64,000 nt of DNA from Novosphingobium sp. ZN18A2 (GCF_036784765.1 NZ_CP136651.1:1736001-1800000), one strand, 5' to 3'. Shown: positions 16,308 through 27,472, counted from the first letter of the stretch. Notes: a model not told the origin generated them from the sequence alone. Numbers and translations: made by a program.

Positions 16308-16365
16308 GCTAAGATTAGAAAACCTTATTCATACCGTCAATCAATTAAACTTGGCATATCTTAGC
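16308..16365. promoter_or_regulatory. cbbR-fbp divergent control region with CbbR-like sites
   Basis: An exact 8-bp inverted repeat, GCTAAGAT (16308-16315) and ATCTTAGC (16358-16365), frames the AT-rich intergenic region. Inside is TTA-N7-TTA (16315-16327), matching the TNA-N7-TNA pattern of CbbR/LysR sites. On the minus strand TTGACG (16335-16340) and TAATCT (16312-16317) are 17 bp apart, a good promoter for cbbR that overlaps these sites, as expected for autoregulation. Confidence 0.55.
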
Positions 16366-16408
16366 AAGTGCTGGAATGTCTCTCCCGAGGAGAAGAGGGA
16401 GAGGCAAT

Positions 16409-17449
16409 GTGACAACACTGGATGAAGCGTTGGGGCGGCTTGCCGAAGGCGGTTCCTGCCACGCGGATATCGCCGCCATCATTTCAAAGCTGGCCCAGGC
16501 GGCGATCACGGTTCGCGGCGTCATTACCGACGGCGCGCTGGGCAGCGCGTTTGCCGGACCGCGATCGAGCCGCAACAGCGGGGGCGACATCCAGCACGAA
16601 CTCGATGTGCGGGCGGACGAACTGTTCATGGCCGCGATGCACAAGGCGCCCGTCGCGCTTTATGCCACTGAAGAACTCGACCGTCCGGTGCAACTCGATC
16701 GCCGCGCGCAGCTTGCCGTGGCGATCGATCCGCTGGACGGGTCATCCAACATCGACACCAACGTCTCCATCGGCACGATCTTTTCCATCCTGCCTGTTGC
16801 CGGCAATCCCTCCGAAGATCCGATGGCAACCTTCCTTCAGCCGGGTTCGGCCCAACTGGCGGCCGGGTTCTTCATCTATGGCCCGCAACTCGCGCTGGTG
16901 CTGACCTGGGGCGAAAAGACCGAGATATACATTCACTCCGCGCGCCACGACGCGTTCGTGCGTGCTCATGCCGAACGCCAGATTGCGCGCAAGGCGGGCG
17001 AGTTCGCGATCAACGCTTCCAACTATCGCCACTGGGACGAGCCGATCCGGCTCTACATCGACGATTGCCTTCAAGGTTCGGACGGCCCGCGCGAAAAGGA
17101 TTACAACATGCGCTGGATCGCGTCGCTGGTGGCCGATTGCTATCGCATCATCATGCGCGGCGGGGTGTTCCTCTATCCCGGCGACAAGCGCCCCGGCTAT
17201 GCCAAGGGGCGGCTGCGGCTGGTTTACGAAGCCAATCCGATTGCCATGCTGGTGGAAAACGCGGGCGGCATGGCGACCGACGGCCAGCGCAAGATCATGG
17301 ACCTGCAGCCGTCCGAACTGCACGAACGCACGCCGCTGATCTTCGGTTCGGCCGACGAAGTGGCGCGCATCGGCCGCTATCACGCTCATCCGTCGGACAT
17401 TCCCGAACGCGCGCCGCTTTTCGGCCTGCGCGGGCTGTTCCGGGTCTGA
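16409..17449 (+). CDS. cbbF: class I fructose-1,6-bisphosphatase (Calvin cycle)
   Basis: 346 aa from GTG 16409, chosen because GGGAGAGG lies just upstream; in-frame ATG 16376 has no site and would add an Arg-rich tail. The metal/phosphate motif DPLDGSSNIDTN and the substrate segment GGVFLYPGDKRPGYAKGRLR are intact. It hydrolyses fructose-1,6-bisphosphate (and possibly sedoheptulose bisphosphate) in RuBP regeneration. First gene of the plus-strand cbb operon, 14 bp before the phosphoribulokinase gene. Confidence 0.94.
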   Translation: MTTLDEALGRLAEGGSCHADIAAIISKLAQAAITVRGVITDGALGSAFAGPRSSRNSGGDIQHELDVRADELFMAAMHKAPVALYATEELDRPVQLDRRAQLAVAIDPLDGSSNIDTNVSIGTIFSILPVAGNPSEDPMATFLQPGSAQLAAGFFIYGPQLALVLTWGEKTEIYIHSARHDAFVRAHAERQIARKAGEFAINASNYRHWDEPIRLYIDDCLQGSDGPREKDYNMRWIASLVADCYRIIMRGGVFLYPGDKRPGYAKGRLRLVYEANPIAMLVENAGGMATDGQRKIMDLQPSELHERTPLIFGSADEVARIGRYHAHPSDIPERAPLFGLRGLFRV

Positions 17450-17463
17450 AGGGGGCGCGGGCG

Positions 17464-18333
17464 ATGTCGCAGAAGCACCCCATCGTGTCGATCACCGGTT
17501 CGTCCGGCGCGGGCACGACCACCGTGAAGGACACCTTCACCAAGATCTTCGCGCGGGAAAAGGTGAAAGCCGCCTTTATCGAGGGCGATGCCTTCCACCG
17601 CTATGACCGCACGGGCATGAAAGCCAAGGTGGCCGAGGAGAAGGCCAAGGGCAACGAGTTCACCCACTTCCATGCCGACGCCAACGAGTTGGAGACGCTG
17701 GAAGGGATCTTCGAGGAATACGGGTGCCAGGGCACCGGTCGCACGCGGCACTATATCCACGACGAGGCCGAACGCGCGTTTCACGGCCAGGAGCCGGGCA
17801 CCTTCACGCCGTGGAAGGATTTTGGCGAGACGGACCTGCTGTTCTACGAAGGGCTGCACGGTTGCGCGGTAACCGACAAGGTGAATGTCGCGCAGCATTG
17901 CGACCTCAAGATCGGCGTAGTGCCGGTGATCAACCTGGAATGGATCCAGAAAATCCACCGCGACCGGGCGACGCGCGGCTATTCCACCGAAGCGGTGACG
18001 GACACAATCCTGCGGCGGATGCCCGATTACGTGCACTACATCTGTCCGCAGTTTTCGCAGACGGACATCAACTTCCAGCGCGTGCCGATTGTCGACACGT
18101 CGAACCCGTTCATCGCGCGCTGGATACCGACGCCGGCGGAATCGATCCTGGTGATCCGCTTTTCGAACCCGCGCGGCATCGATTTTCCGTACCTGCTGTC
18201 GATGATCCACAACAGCTACATGAGCCGGGCGAACTCCATCGTTTGCCCTGGAGACAAGCTCGACCTTGCCATGCAGCTCATCTTCACGCCGCTGATCCAC
18301 AAGCTGATCGAACGAAAGATCCGGGCGAGCTGA
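17464..18333 (+). CDS. cbbP: phosphoribulokinase
   Basis: 289 aa from ATG 17464. P-loop SITGSSGAGTTTVKDTF at the N-terminus, then IEGDAFHRYDR and the FYEGLHG segment conserved in proteobacterial octameric phosphoribulokinases. It phosphorylates ribulose-5-phosphate to RuBP with ATP, one of the two reactions unique to the Calvin cycle. Length matches the bacterial enzyme (about 290 aa). Co-transcribed with fbp and the aldolase gene. Confidence 0.95.
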   Translation: MSQKHPIVSITGSSGAGTTTVKDTFTKIFAREKVKAAFIEGDAFHRYDRTGMKAKVAEEKAKGNEFTHFHADANELETLEGIFEEYGCQGTGRTRHYIHDEAERAFHGQEPGTFTPWKDFGETDLLFYEGLHGCAVTDKVNVAQHCDLKIGVVPVINLEWIQKIHRDRATRGYSTEAVTDTILRRMPDYVHYICPQFSQTDINFQRVPIVDTSNPFIARWIPTPAESILVIRFSNPRGIDFPYLLSMIHNSYMSRANSIVCPGDKLDLAMQLIFTPLIHKLIERKIRAS

Positions 18334-18375
18334 GAGGCGCCCGGTTTACCCGCCCCGCAATCGAGGGAGAGGACG

Positions 18376-20951
<2,576 letters not shown>

Positions 20952-20977
20952 GCGCCCGAACACACGGAGACATGACA

Positions 20978-21397
20978 ATGCGCCTGACCCAAGGACAGTT
21001 CAGCTTCCTGCCCGATCTGACGGACGACCAGATCCGCACGCAGGCCCAGTACGCGATAGACAACGGCTGGGCGGTATCGGTGGAATATACCGACGATCCG
21101 CATCCCCGGAATTCCTATTGGGAAATGTGGGGCCGCCCGATGTTCGACAATCCCGATGCCGCCGCGCTGGTGTTCGAAGTGAACGAATGCCGCAAGGAAC
21201 ATGGCGGCAAGTACATCCGCGTGATCGCGTTCGACAGCGCGCACGGATGGGAATCGATCCGGATGAGCTTCATCGTCAACCGGCCTGCCGAAGAACCCGG
21301 CTTCCGCCTTGTGCGGCAGGAAGGGGAAGGGCGCTCTATCCGCTACACCATAGAAAGCTACGCCGTGCGTGAGCCGGAAGGAAGGCGTTACGCCTGA
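20978..21397 (+). CDS. cbbS: RuBisCO small subunit, red-type
   Basis: 139 aa from ATG 20978; GGAGA is 7 bases upstream, whereas for ATG 20972 it would be too close. It begins MRLTQGQFSFLPDLTDDQI, the usual red-type start, contains the YWEMWGRPMFD motif, and has the long C-terminal extension (about 30 residues after SFIVNRP) that forms the beta-hairpin barrel in the central channel of red-type RuBisCO. 26 bp after cbbL. Confidence 0.97.
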   Translation: MRLTQGQFSFLPDLTDDQIRTQAQYAIDNGWAVSVEYTDDPHPRNSYWEMWGRPMFDNPDAAALVFEVNECRKEHGGKYIRVIAFDSAHGWESIRMSFIVNRPAEEPGFRLVRQEGEGRSIRYTIESYAVREPEGRRYA

Positions 21398-21410
21398 TTC
21401 CTGAATGGGA

Positions 21411-21445
21411 GGAGCGGCGGTTCCTCTTCCTCTTGCCGCCGCTCC
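21411..21445 (+). terminator. stem-loop between cbbS and cbbX
   Basis: GGAGCGGCGG (21411-21420) pairs perfectly with CCGCCGCTCC (21436-21445) around a 15-base pyrimidine-rich loop. No T-run follows, so it probably stabilizes the cbbLS message or attenuates read-through into cbbX rather than terminating fully. Confidence 0.5.
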
Positions 21446-21472
21446 GACCCAGCGGGAAAGGATTGACCGGTC

Positions 21473-22423
21473 ATGGACGATACGATGACAGCCGAAGACG
21501 ATATCCGCACAGCTGAGGCCGGTCCGCCGCAGTCGGTGGACCTTGCCGCCGCGTTCGAGGACAGCGGCGTGAAGGACGTTCTGGCCGGGATCGACCGGAC
21601 GATGATCGGCCTTGCCCCGGTAAAGCAGCGCATCCGCGAGATGGTGGCGCTGTTGCTGGTCGATCGCGCGCGCCGCGACATGGGACTGGCGACCGAAACG
21701 CCCACGCTGCACATGAGCTTCACCGGCAATCCCGGCACCGGCAAGACCACCGTCGCGCTGAAGATGGCGGACCTGCTCCATCGGCTCGGCTATGTCCGCA
21801 AGGGACATCTGGTAACGGTGACGCGTGACGATCTGGTCGGCCAGTATATCGGCCACACCGCGCCCAAGACCAAGGAAGTGCTGAAAAAGGCGATGGGCGG
21901 CGTGCTGTTCATCGACGAGGCCTATTACCTCTACCGGCCGGAGAACGAGCGTGACTATGGGCAGGAAGCGATAGAGATCCTGTTGCAGGTGATGGAAAAC
22001 AACCGTGACGATCTGGTGGTGATCCTGGCCGGATATGGCGAACGGATGGACCGGTTCTTTTCCAGCAATCCGGGCTTTCGCTCTCGCATCGCGCACCATA
22101 TCGACTTTCCCGATTATTCGGACGATGAACTGGTGCGGATTGCGGATGTCATGCTGGCGCAGCAAAACTATCACCTGGACGGAGAGGCGCACGCCGTGCT
22201 GCTTCGCTATGCGGGCCTGCGCCGCGCGCAGCCGCATTTCGCCAATGCCCGGTCGATCCGCAACGCGCTTGACCGGGCGCGGTTGCGGCAGGCCAACCGC
22301 CTGTTCAGCCGCGCCGATGGTCCGGTTTCTGCTGAAGACCTGTCCACGATCCGCGCGGAAGACCTGCTCGCCAGCCGCGTGTTCACGATGGGCGAGCCGG
22401 ACGGGGAGGCCAAGCGAGCATGA
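21473..22423 (+). CDS. cbbX: CbbX, red-type RuBisCO activase (AAA+)
   Basis: 316 aa. Walker A GNPGTGKT at residues 85-92, Walker [16 protein letters not shown], sensor-1 [12 protein letters not shown], and an arginine-rich sensor-2 region ([17 protein letters not shown]). The hexameric ATPase pulls on the C-terminus of red-type RbcL to release inhibitory sugar phosphates and is stimulated by RuBP. It follows cbbLS after a stem-loop and overlaps the next gene in ATGA. Confidence 0.95.
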   Translation: MDDTMTAEDDIRTAEAGPPQSVDLAAAFEDSGVKDVLAGIDRTMIGLAPVKQRIREMVALLLVDRARRDMGLATETPTLHMSFTGNPGTGKTTVALKMADLLHRLGYVRKGHLVTVTRDDLVGQYIGHTAPKTKEVLKKAMGGVLFIDEAYYLYRPENERDYGQEAIEILLQVMENNRDDLVVILAGYGERMDRFFSSNPGFRSRIAHHIDFPDYSDDELVRIADVMLAQQNYHLDGEAHAVLLRYAGLRRAQPHFANARSIRNALDRARLRQANRLFSRADGPVSAEDLSTIRAEDLLASRVFTMGEPDGEAKRA

Positions 22424-23109
22424 CACTGTTGACGCCGCCGCGCGCCCTGCTTCTCGACCTTGATGGAACGCTGATCGATTCCGCGCCCGACCTTGCCGAT
22501 GCGCTGAATGCGGTGCTCCGTGCGCGCGGGCTTAACCCGCTGGCCGTGCAGGATGTGCGTTCGCGCGTGGGCCACGGCATTGGCCGCCTTGTCGATAGTG
22601 CGTTCAATGCCGCCGGCGCTCAGCTGAATGGGCGCGCGCTGGAAGAGGCGCGGGAAGACATGATGGCGCGCTATGGCGCGAGGCTTACCGAAAGGACGCA
22701 GCTTCTGCCCGGCGCGGCAGGGCTGATCGCAACCTGCGCGCTGCGCGGCATCACGCTCGCCTGCGTGACCAACAAGCCTGCTGAAATGGCGCGAACGATC
22801 CTGCGGCACTTCGGCATCCTGCACCGGCTGTCGCTGGTGCTGGGCGGTGACGGACCGCTGCCGCGCAAACCCGCGCCCGATCCCCTGCTGGCCGCCGTCG
22901 CCGCACTGGGCGTAAAGCCCGCCGAAGCGTGGATGATCGGAGACGGAATGCCCGACATGGAGGCCGCGCACGCTGCCGGAATCGCGCGTGTCGCCGTGCG
23001 AAGCGACTATGGCGACCAGCGCCCGGACATGCGCCATTGCGACGTGCTTGCGGACGATCTGGACGATGTCGTGCTGCTGCTCGATCGGGCATGCACGCAG
23101 TTGGCCTGA
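22420..23109 (+). CDS. cbbZ: phosphoglycolate phosphatase (HAD family)
   Basis: 229 aa, ATGA overlap with cbbX. HAD motifs: [12 protein letters not shown] (catalytic Asp pair), [17 protein letters not shown] (Lys) and [13 protein letters not shown] (acidic motif). It dephosphorylates 2-phosphoglycolate made by RuBisCO oxygenation, the first step of photorespiratory salvage. The cbb context favours this substrate over other Gph-type substrates. Confidence 0.9.
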   Translation: MTLLTPPRALLLDLDGTLIDSAPDLADALNAVLRARGLNPLAVQDVRSRVGHGIGRLVDSAFNAAGAQLNGRALEEAREDMMARYGARLTERTQLLPGAAGLIATCALRGITLACVTNKPAEMARTILRHFGILHRLSLVLGGDGPLPRKPAPDPLLAAVAALGVKPAEAWMIGDGMPDMEAAHAAGIARVAVRSDYGDQRPDMRHCDVLADDLDDVVLLLDRACTQLA

Positions 23110-23123
23110 CGGGCGCCGCCGCG

Positions 23124-23801
23124 ATGGACTGGCCGCGCGCGATCATTTTCGACGTTGACGGCACGCTGGCCGAAACCGAGGAGTGGCACCGCAAGGCCTT
23201 CAACGAAGCGTTCCTCACGCATGGGCTCGACTGGCATTGGGACCGTGCGTGTTATCGCGACCATCTGAAGGTGACCGGCGGCAAGGAACGCATCCGCCAT
23301 TTCGCCGGTGAACGATCGGCCGCGATTGACGTCGCGGCAATTCATGCCGCCAAGAACGCGATCTACCGCGAGTATGTGGCGAAGGGACATATCGCGTTGC
23401 GACCGGGCATTGCCGACCTGGTTTCGCATGCGCGGAAGCACGGCATCAGGCTGGCTATCGCGACAACCACAAGCCGCGAAAACGCATTTGGGTTGCTTGA
23501 GCGCGCGTTCGGCGGCGCGGGCCTGTTCGATTCCGTGGTGACGGGAGAGGACGTTGCGAGGAAAAAACCCGATCCCGAAGCCTATCGCCTGGTTTTAAGC
23601 GAACTGGGCCTGCCCGCCGATTCCTGTCTTGCGGTCGAGGATTCGCACAACGGGCTGCTGGCGGCGAGCGGTGCGGGGATCGATTGCCTGCTGTCGCCGT
23701 CCCAATATTGCCCGGTGGAAAATGTGACCACCGCCTGGCGGGTGGTCAATTCGTTTGCCGAGATGCCTCCCGGTCGCTTGCTGGCGCGAGATATGGGGTA
23801 G
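23124..23801 (+). CDS. cbbY: CbbY-type HAD sugar phosphatase
   Basis: 225 aa from ATG 23124; an in-frame ATG at 23091 overlapping cbbZ is also possible and neither has a strong ribosome site. Motifs IIFDVDGTLAETEEWHRKAFN, then ATTTS, KKPDPEAY and AVEDSHNGLLAA match CbbY, which removes the inhibitory misfire product xylulose-1,5-bisphosphate. Last structural gene of the cbb operon, 171 bp before the ArsR regulator. Confidence 0.88.
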   Translation: MDWPRAIIFDVDGTLAETEEWHRKAFNEAFLTHGLDWHWDRACYRDHLKVTGGKERIRHFAGERSAAIDVAAIHAAKNAIYREYVAKGHIALRPGIADLVSHARKHGIRLAIATTTSRENAFGLLERAFGGAGLFDSVVTGEDVARKKPDPEAYRLVLSELGLPADSCLAVEDSHNGLLAASGAGIDCLLSPSQYCPVENVTTAWRVVNSFAEMPPGRLLARDMG

Positions 23802-23837
23802 CCGCAGCCACCGGTTGGCGCCCGCGCTAAAACAATT

Positions 23838-23868
23838 TTGCTTTTCACATGAAAATATGATAATATTC
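23838..23868 (+). promoter_or_regulatory. promoter and candidate operator of the ArsR-type gene
   Basis: TTGCTT (23838-23843) and TAATAT (23861-23866) are 17 bp apart in a strongly AT-rich stretch. An 18-bp imperfect inverted repeat, GAAAATAT-GA-TAATATTC (23851-23868), covers the -10 element; outer arms GAAxAT/ATxTTC are symmetric. This is where an autorepressing ArsR protein would bind. A transcript from here would have a leader of about 100 bases. Confidence 0.5.
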
Positions 23869-23972
23869 TAATGCACAAATTTTAGGAAATGTGTGTTTCC
23901 ATAGGGTGACATTCGGGTTGCAAATCCGTACATGCGCGGCAAACTTTGCCCTGCGGGACGCGAGAAAAAAGA

Positions 23973-24314
23973 ATGGACGCAATGCTCCAAGACGTTGAAA
24001 TCGAAATCCTTCGCAGCAGTGCGCATCGCGCATCGCGGCTTTTGAAGCAACTTGCAAACGAACAGCGGCTGCTGATCCTGTGCAAGTTGATGGAAGGCGA
24101 ATGCGCGGTTTCCGATCTGGCGGATCACGTGGGCCTGGCGCAATCGGCCACGTCGCAACACCTTGCCAAGCTGCGGGAGGCGGGGCTGCTCAATACCCGG
24201 CGCGATGCCCAGTGCGTCTATTACCGGATAGAGGACGAAGATACCGTGCGGGTGCTGCGCACGCTTTGCGATATCTATCAGCCCGAAGTTCCGATCGACA
24301 GCGAAGCGGCCTGA
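23973..24314 (+). CDS. ArsR/SmtB-family regulator, possible sulfane-sulfur sensor
   Basis: 113 aa from ATG 23973. Winged helix of the ArsR family (LANEQRLLILCKL, then VGLAQSATSQHLAKLREAGLL). Cys37 is at the position of the first sensing cysteine of BigR/SqrR/sHdrR repressors, which form a tetrasulfide bridge with a second Cys 66 residues later. Here residue 103 is Gln, but Cys99 lies one helical turn earlier; Cys44 and Cys81 are also present. Placement between the cbb and glycosyl operons and near the shdr locus fits a sulfur-responsive repressor, but the shifted Cys makes this uncertain. Confidence 0.8.
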   Translation: MDAMLQDVEIEILRSSAHRASRLLKQLANEQRLLILCKLMEGECAVSDLADHVGLAQSATSQHLAKLREAGLLNTRRDAQCVYYRIEDEDTVRVLRTLCDIYQPEVPIDSEAA

Positions 24315-24355
24315 CGGCCTCCCCGATCCGGCCCTTCCTGAAATCCAGCCTTATC

Positions 24356-24391
24356 TTTTCGGGCCAGATTTTTCGGGCCAGATTTTTCGGG
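24356..24391 (+). repeat. tandem 14-bp repeat, 2.6 copies
   Basis: The unit TTTTCGGGCCAGAT occurs at 24356-24369 and 24370-24383, then TTTTCGGG at 24384-24391. It lies in the 141-bp gap between the ArsR-type gene and the DUF2334 gene. The exact identity of the two copies suggests recent slippage. Confidence 0.85.
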
Positions 24392-24455
24392 AACGCACGG
24401 CTTCCAGCGTGTATGGGGGCAGGCAAGCCGCATCGGGCGGCCTGAACCGCGAACG

Positions 24456-25229
24456 ATGAACGCTCATACCATGTCCAAAGGTATCACCGGCACGTCCGGC
24501 AAGGTGTTGCTTGCCTCTATCCACGATGTGGGCCCGCGTTTTGAGCGGGAGGTGGATATTCTGGCCGAAAAGCTGTCTGCCCTGCTGGGCGGTCCCAACT
24601 TCGCCATGCTTGTCGTGCCCGATCACTGGGGCGAAGCGCCGCTGGCCGATGCACCCGCGTTTCAGCGCAAATTGCGCGAATGGGCCGATGCGGGAGTGGA
24701 AATGTTCGTCCACGGCTGGTTTCACAAGGATCTGGCCGAACACGACGGGATGGCCAGCTTCAAGGCGAAGCACATGACCGCGGGCGAGGGCGAGTTTCTT
24801 GGTCTGAGCCGCGAAGTCGCCGCGCAGCGCATGCGCGATGGCCGGGCGCTCGTGGAAGACGCCATAGGGCGCAGCGCGGCGGGCTTCATCGCGCCTGCGT
24901 GGCTTTATGGTCCCGGCACGATGGAGGCGCTGGACCAGAGCGGCTTCGCGCTGGCCGAGGACCACATGAAGGTCTGGCGGCCCGGAAGCGGGGAGGTGCT
25001 GGCCAAGGGGCCGGTCATCACCTGGGCCAGCCGCAGCAAGCCAAGGCAGGCCAGCTCGCTGTTCTTCGCCTCGCTGGCGCGCAAGGCGCTGCACCCGCTG
25101 GATGTCGTGCGTATCGCGGTCCATCCGGGCGATACGACCGTGCCCGCACTGATGCGCAGCATAGAGCGCACGTATTCCAGCTTCGTCCGCCGCCGCCGCG
25201 CCGGGCGATATGCAGAGTTGCTGGCGTGA
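24456..25229 (+). CDS. DUF2334/polysaccharide-deacetylase-fold protein
   Basis: 257 aa. The N-terminal pattern LLASIHDVGPRFEREVDIL with the catalytic-type Asp, the later VEMFVHGWFHKD with His residues, and FIAPAWLYGPG match the divergent polysaccharide deacetylase (DUF2334) group. These are metal-dependent carbohydrate esterase-fold proteins without a known general substrate. It has no signal peptide. It is coupled to the glycosyltransferase downstream (GTG overlapping its TGA), so it probably trims a nucleotide-linked or lipid-linked sugar in the cytoplasm; substrate unknown. Confidence 0.8.
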   Translation: MNAHTMSKGITGTSGKVLLASIHDVGPRFEREVDILAEKLSALLGGPNFAMLVVPDHWGEAPLADAPAFQRKLREWADAGVEMFVHGWFHKDLAEHDGMASFKAKHMTAGEGEFLGLSREVAAQRMRDGRALVEDAIGRSAAGFIAPAWLYGPGTMEALDQSGFALAEDHMKVWRPGSGEVLAKGPVITWASRSKPRQASSLFFASLARKALHPLDVVRIAVHPGDTTVPALMRSIERTYSSFVRRRRAGRYAELLA

Positions 25230-26464
25230 AACGGCCACTGCGCATTGCAATCCCGATCCACAGCGGCGAGCCGGGCGGCGTGGAACGTGTCGCGCTTGGC
25301 CTTGCCCGCGAATGGCTGGCAAATGGCGATGCGCCGATGATCGTGCTCGGTCGGCGCGAAGGCGCGATGATCGACATGGTCGATGGCTTGCCGCAAGTGA
25401 TGCGACCCAATCCGATCCCCACCGCACAGTGGGAGACCTTGTGGATGATCTGGTCGCTGTGGCGCTATCTGAAGGACAACGAAGCGGACGTTATCTTCTG
25501 TTCGGGCAATACCTATGCGGTGGTGGCCGTTGCGATGAAGTTGCTGCGCGGCAAGAAGTGTCCGCCGGTCGTCGCGAAAGTCAGCAACGATCTTGCACGC
25601 ATCGATATGCCCGCGTTCGGCAGGCCGTTCTATCGCTTCTGGCTGCATGTGCAGGGACGGCTGTTCCAGCGCAACGTGGGCATGGCGGAACCGATGCGTG
25701 CCGAAATTGCCGACGCGATGGGGATCGAGGTGCGCGAGGTCGCCATAATCCGCGACCCCTCGCTTGCCGCCGGGCAATACGAACGGCTTTGCGCGATCGA
25801 CCGGAAAACGCCGCGTTCAGGGCCGCCGGTGTTTGTCGCGGTCGGCCGGCTGGCTTCGCAGAAGAACTTTCCCTTGCTGCTTCGCGCATTCGCGACCGGG
25901 GCGCCAGCCGACGCGCAACTGGCCATTCTTGGCGAAGGCCCGGTGCGCGGCCAGCTTGAAAAGCTGGCGGAACGGCTTGGCATTTCATCGCGCCTGACGC
26001 TGGCGGGGCACGTTACGGACATAACCCCCTGGCTTGAAAAGGCGACGGCGCTGGTCATGTCATCCGACTATGAAGGCGTGCCGGCCGTGGTGATAGAGGC
26101 GCTGGCGGCCGGATTGCCCGTTGCGGCCACCGATTGCAGCGTATCGATGCAAAACCTGCTGGGGGAAGGGCGTTTCGGCATTCTTGCCCCGGTCGGGGAC
26201 GAAGCGGCGTTTGCCGATGCGCTGGGCCGGATAGCGACATTTCGCTTGCCGGTGGACGAAGCGCGTGCCACGGCAGCCTCGTTCACCGTAGCGAAGGCTG
26301 CGCCTCGCTATCGCGCGCTGTTTGCAGCGGCAGGGTTTGAAGCGACGGGGTTTGAAACGGCCGGGACGGAATCGACCGGTTTCGAAACGGCCGGAGATCG
26401 ATCGGGGACCGCTGATATGGTCGGAAAAATGACAGGCGAAAGCCTCTCCCAATTCGAAGCGTAA
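25226..26464 (+). CDS. glycosyltransferase (GT4-type, GT-B fold)
   Basis: 412 aa from GTG 25226, which overlaps the preceding stop; longer upstream reading is antisense-like and lacks a site. It has the N-terminal acceptor motif HSGEPGGVERVALGLAREW, the C-terminal donor region VAVGRLASQKNFPLLLRAF, and SSDYEGVPAVVIEALAAGLPV with the E-x7-E-like donor signature. After the fold ends (about residue 365) there is a tail with repeated GFE-T/A-TG units (GFEATGFETAG, STGFETAGD), of unknown function. Probably adds sugar to a lipid or exopolysaccharide precursor. Confidence 0.88.
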   Translation: MKRPLRIAIPIHSGEPGGVERVALGLAREWLANGDAPMIVLGRREGAMIDMVDGLPQVMRPNPIPTAQWETLWMIWSLWRYLKDNEADVIFCSGNTYAVVAVAMKLLRGKKCPPVVAKVSNDLARIDMPAFGRPFYRFWLHVQGRLFQRNVGMAEPMRAEIADAMGIEVREVAIIRDPSLAAGQYERLCAIDRKTPRSGPPVFVAVGRLASQKNFPLLLRAFATGAPADAQLAILGEGPVRGQLEKLAERLGISSRLTLAGHVTDITPWLEKATALVMSSDYEGVPAVVIEALAAGLPVAATDCSVSMQNLLGEGRFGILAPVGDEAAFADALGRIATFRLPVDEARATAASFTVAKAAPRYRALFAAAGFEATGFETAGTESTGFETAGDRSGTADMVGKMTGESLSQFEA

Positions 26465-26470
26465 GATCCC

Positions 26471-27472
26471 GTGCGCAAGGACAGGTCAATCGATTCTGCG
26501 GCGGCGCCCGCGGCAGCAGTGCAGGAAGGCATGGCAGCGATGTATCAGGGCGATTTCGCCGCAGGCGAAAGTCCCGAGCCCGCTCCGGTGGAATTGCCGG
26601 AGTCGCAAACGGTAAAGTCCTCGCGACTGGCGGGGATTTTCAGCGCGCTCGTTTCCATCGCGCTGCTGGTCGCCGTGGCGTTCCAGTTCCGCGACATGAA
26701 CTTTCGCGAGATCATGGCCATGATCCCGCGCCATCCGGGGTTCTGGATCGTTTTTGCCGGATATTACCTGGCCGGCCCGTTCTGCGAATGGATCATCTAC
26801 CGGCGGCTGTGGCACATCCCGTTTACGGCGATGGGTGCCTTGTTGCGCAAGCTGGTAAGCAACGAATTGCTGCTCGGCTACCTGGGCGAAGCGCAGTTCT
26901 ATGCCTGGGTGCGCAGCCGCCAGACGCTTGCCGCCGCGCCGTTCGGCGCAATCAAGGACGTGACGATCCTTTCCGCGCTGACGGGCAATATCGCGACGAT
27001 CATCATGTTGATCCTGGCCTGGCCGCTGGTATCGGCAGGTATCGTCGGCGTAGAGATGAAGACGGCGTTCATGTCGCTTGGCATCGTGCTCGTCACGTCA
27101 TTTGCGATTTTCCTTTTCCGACGGCGGCTGTTTTCGCTTCCGCAGGGTCAGCTATGGTTCATCGCAACAGTGCATTCTGTGCGTATCCTTGCGACGCTGG
27201 GGCTTGCGGCACTGATGTGGCACCTTGTCCTGCCCGACGTTGCGATCGGCATGTGGCTGGTTCTTGCGACCTTGCGCCTGCTGATCTCGCGCCTCCCGCT
27301 CCTTCCGAACAAGGATATCATGTTCGCTGGCCTTGCAGTGTTCCTGATGGGCCACGATGTTGAAATCACCAGCTTGCTTGCCATGATGGCGCTTGTCTTG
27401 CTGGTCACTCACCTGGTCGTCGGCACAACGCTTGCGCTGGTCGACCTCGCGGAGACAGGAAGGAATAAGTGA
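26471..27472 (+). CDS. integral membrane protein, lysylphosphatidylglycerol-synthase/flippase-like (GtrA/AglD-type)
   Basis: 333 aa from GTG 26471. A charged, Pro/Ala-rich cytoplasmic N-terminus of about 55 residues precedes some eight hydrophobic segments (for example IFSALVSIALLVAVAF, WIVFAGYYLAGPF, IATIIMLILAWPLVSAGIVG). The pattern and spacing resemble the membrane domain of LPG synthase-like (UPF0104) proteins, which often lie beside glycosyltransferases and may flip lipid-linked sugars. Its last codons overlap the next gene. Assignment to this family is by overall character, not by a diagnostic motif. Confidence 0.7.
   Translation: MRKDRSIDSAAAPAAAVQEGMAAMYQGDFAAGESPEPAPVELPESQTVKSSRLAGIFSALVSIALLVAVAFQFRDMNFREIMAMIPRHPGFWIVFAGYYLAGPFCEWIIYRRLWHIPFTAMGALLRKLVSNELLLGYLGEAQFYAWVRSRQTLAAAPFGAIKDVTILSALTGNIATIIMLILAWPLVSAGIVGVEMKTAFMSLGIVLVTSFAIFLFRRRLFSLPQGQLWFIATVHSVRILATLGLAALMWHLVLPDVAIGMWLVLATLRLLISRLPLLPNKDIMFAGLAVFLMGHDVEITSLLAMMALVLLVTHLVVGTTLALVDLAETGRNK

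Noticed and set aside
23802..23972. AT-rich block as a horizontal-transfer scar or attachment site
   Set aside because: No direct repeats, tRNA or integrase; a promoter with operator explains the composition.
24680..25225. Upstream extension of the first glycosyltransferase
   Set aside because: It overlaps the DUF2334 gene in another frame; GTG 25226 gives a protein that begins at the fold.
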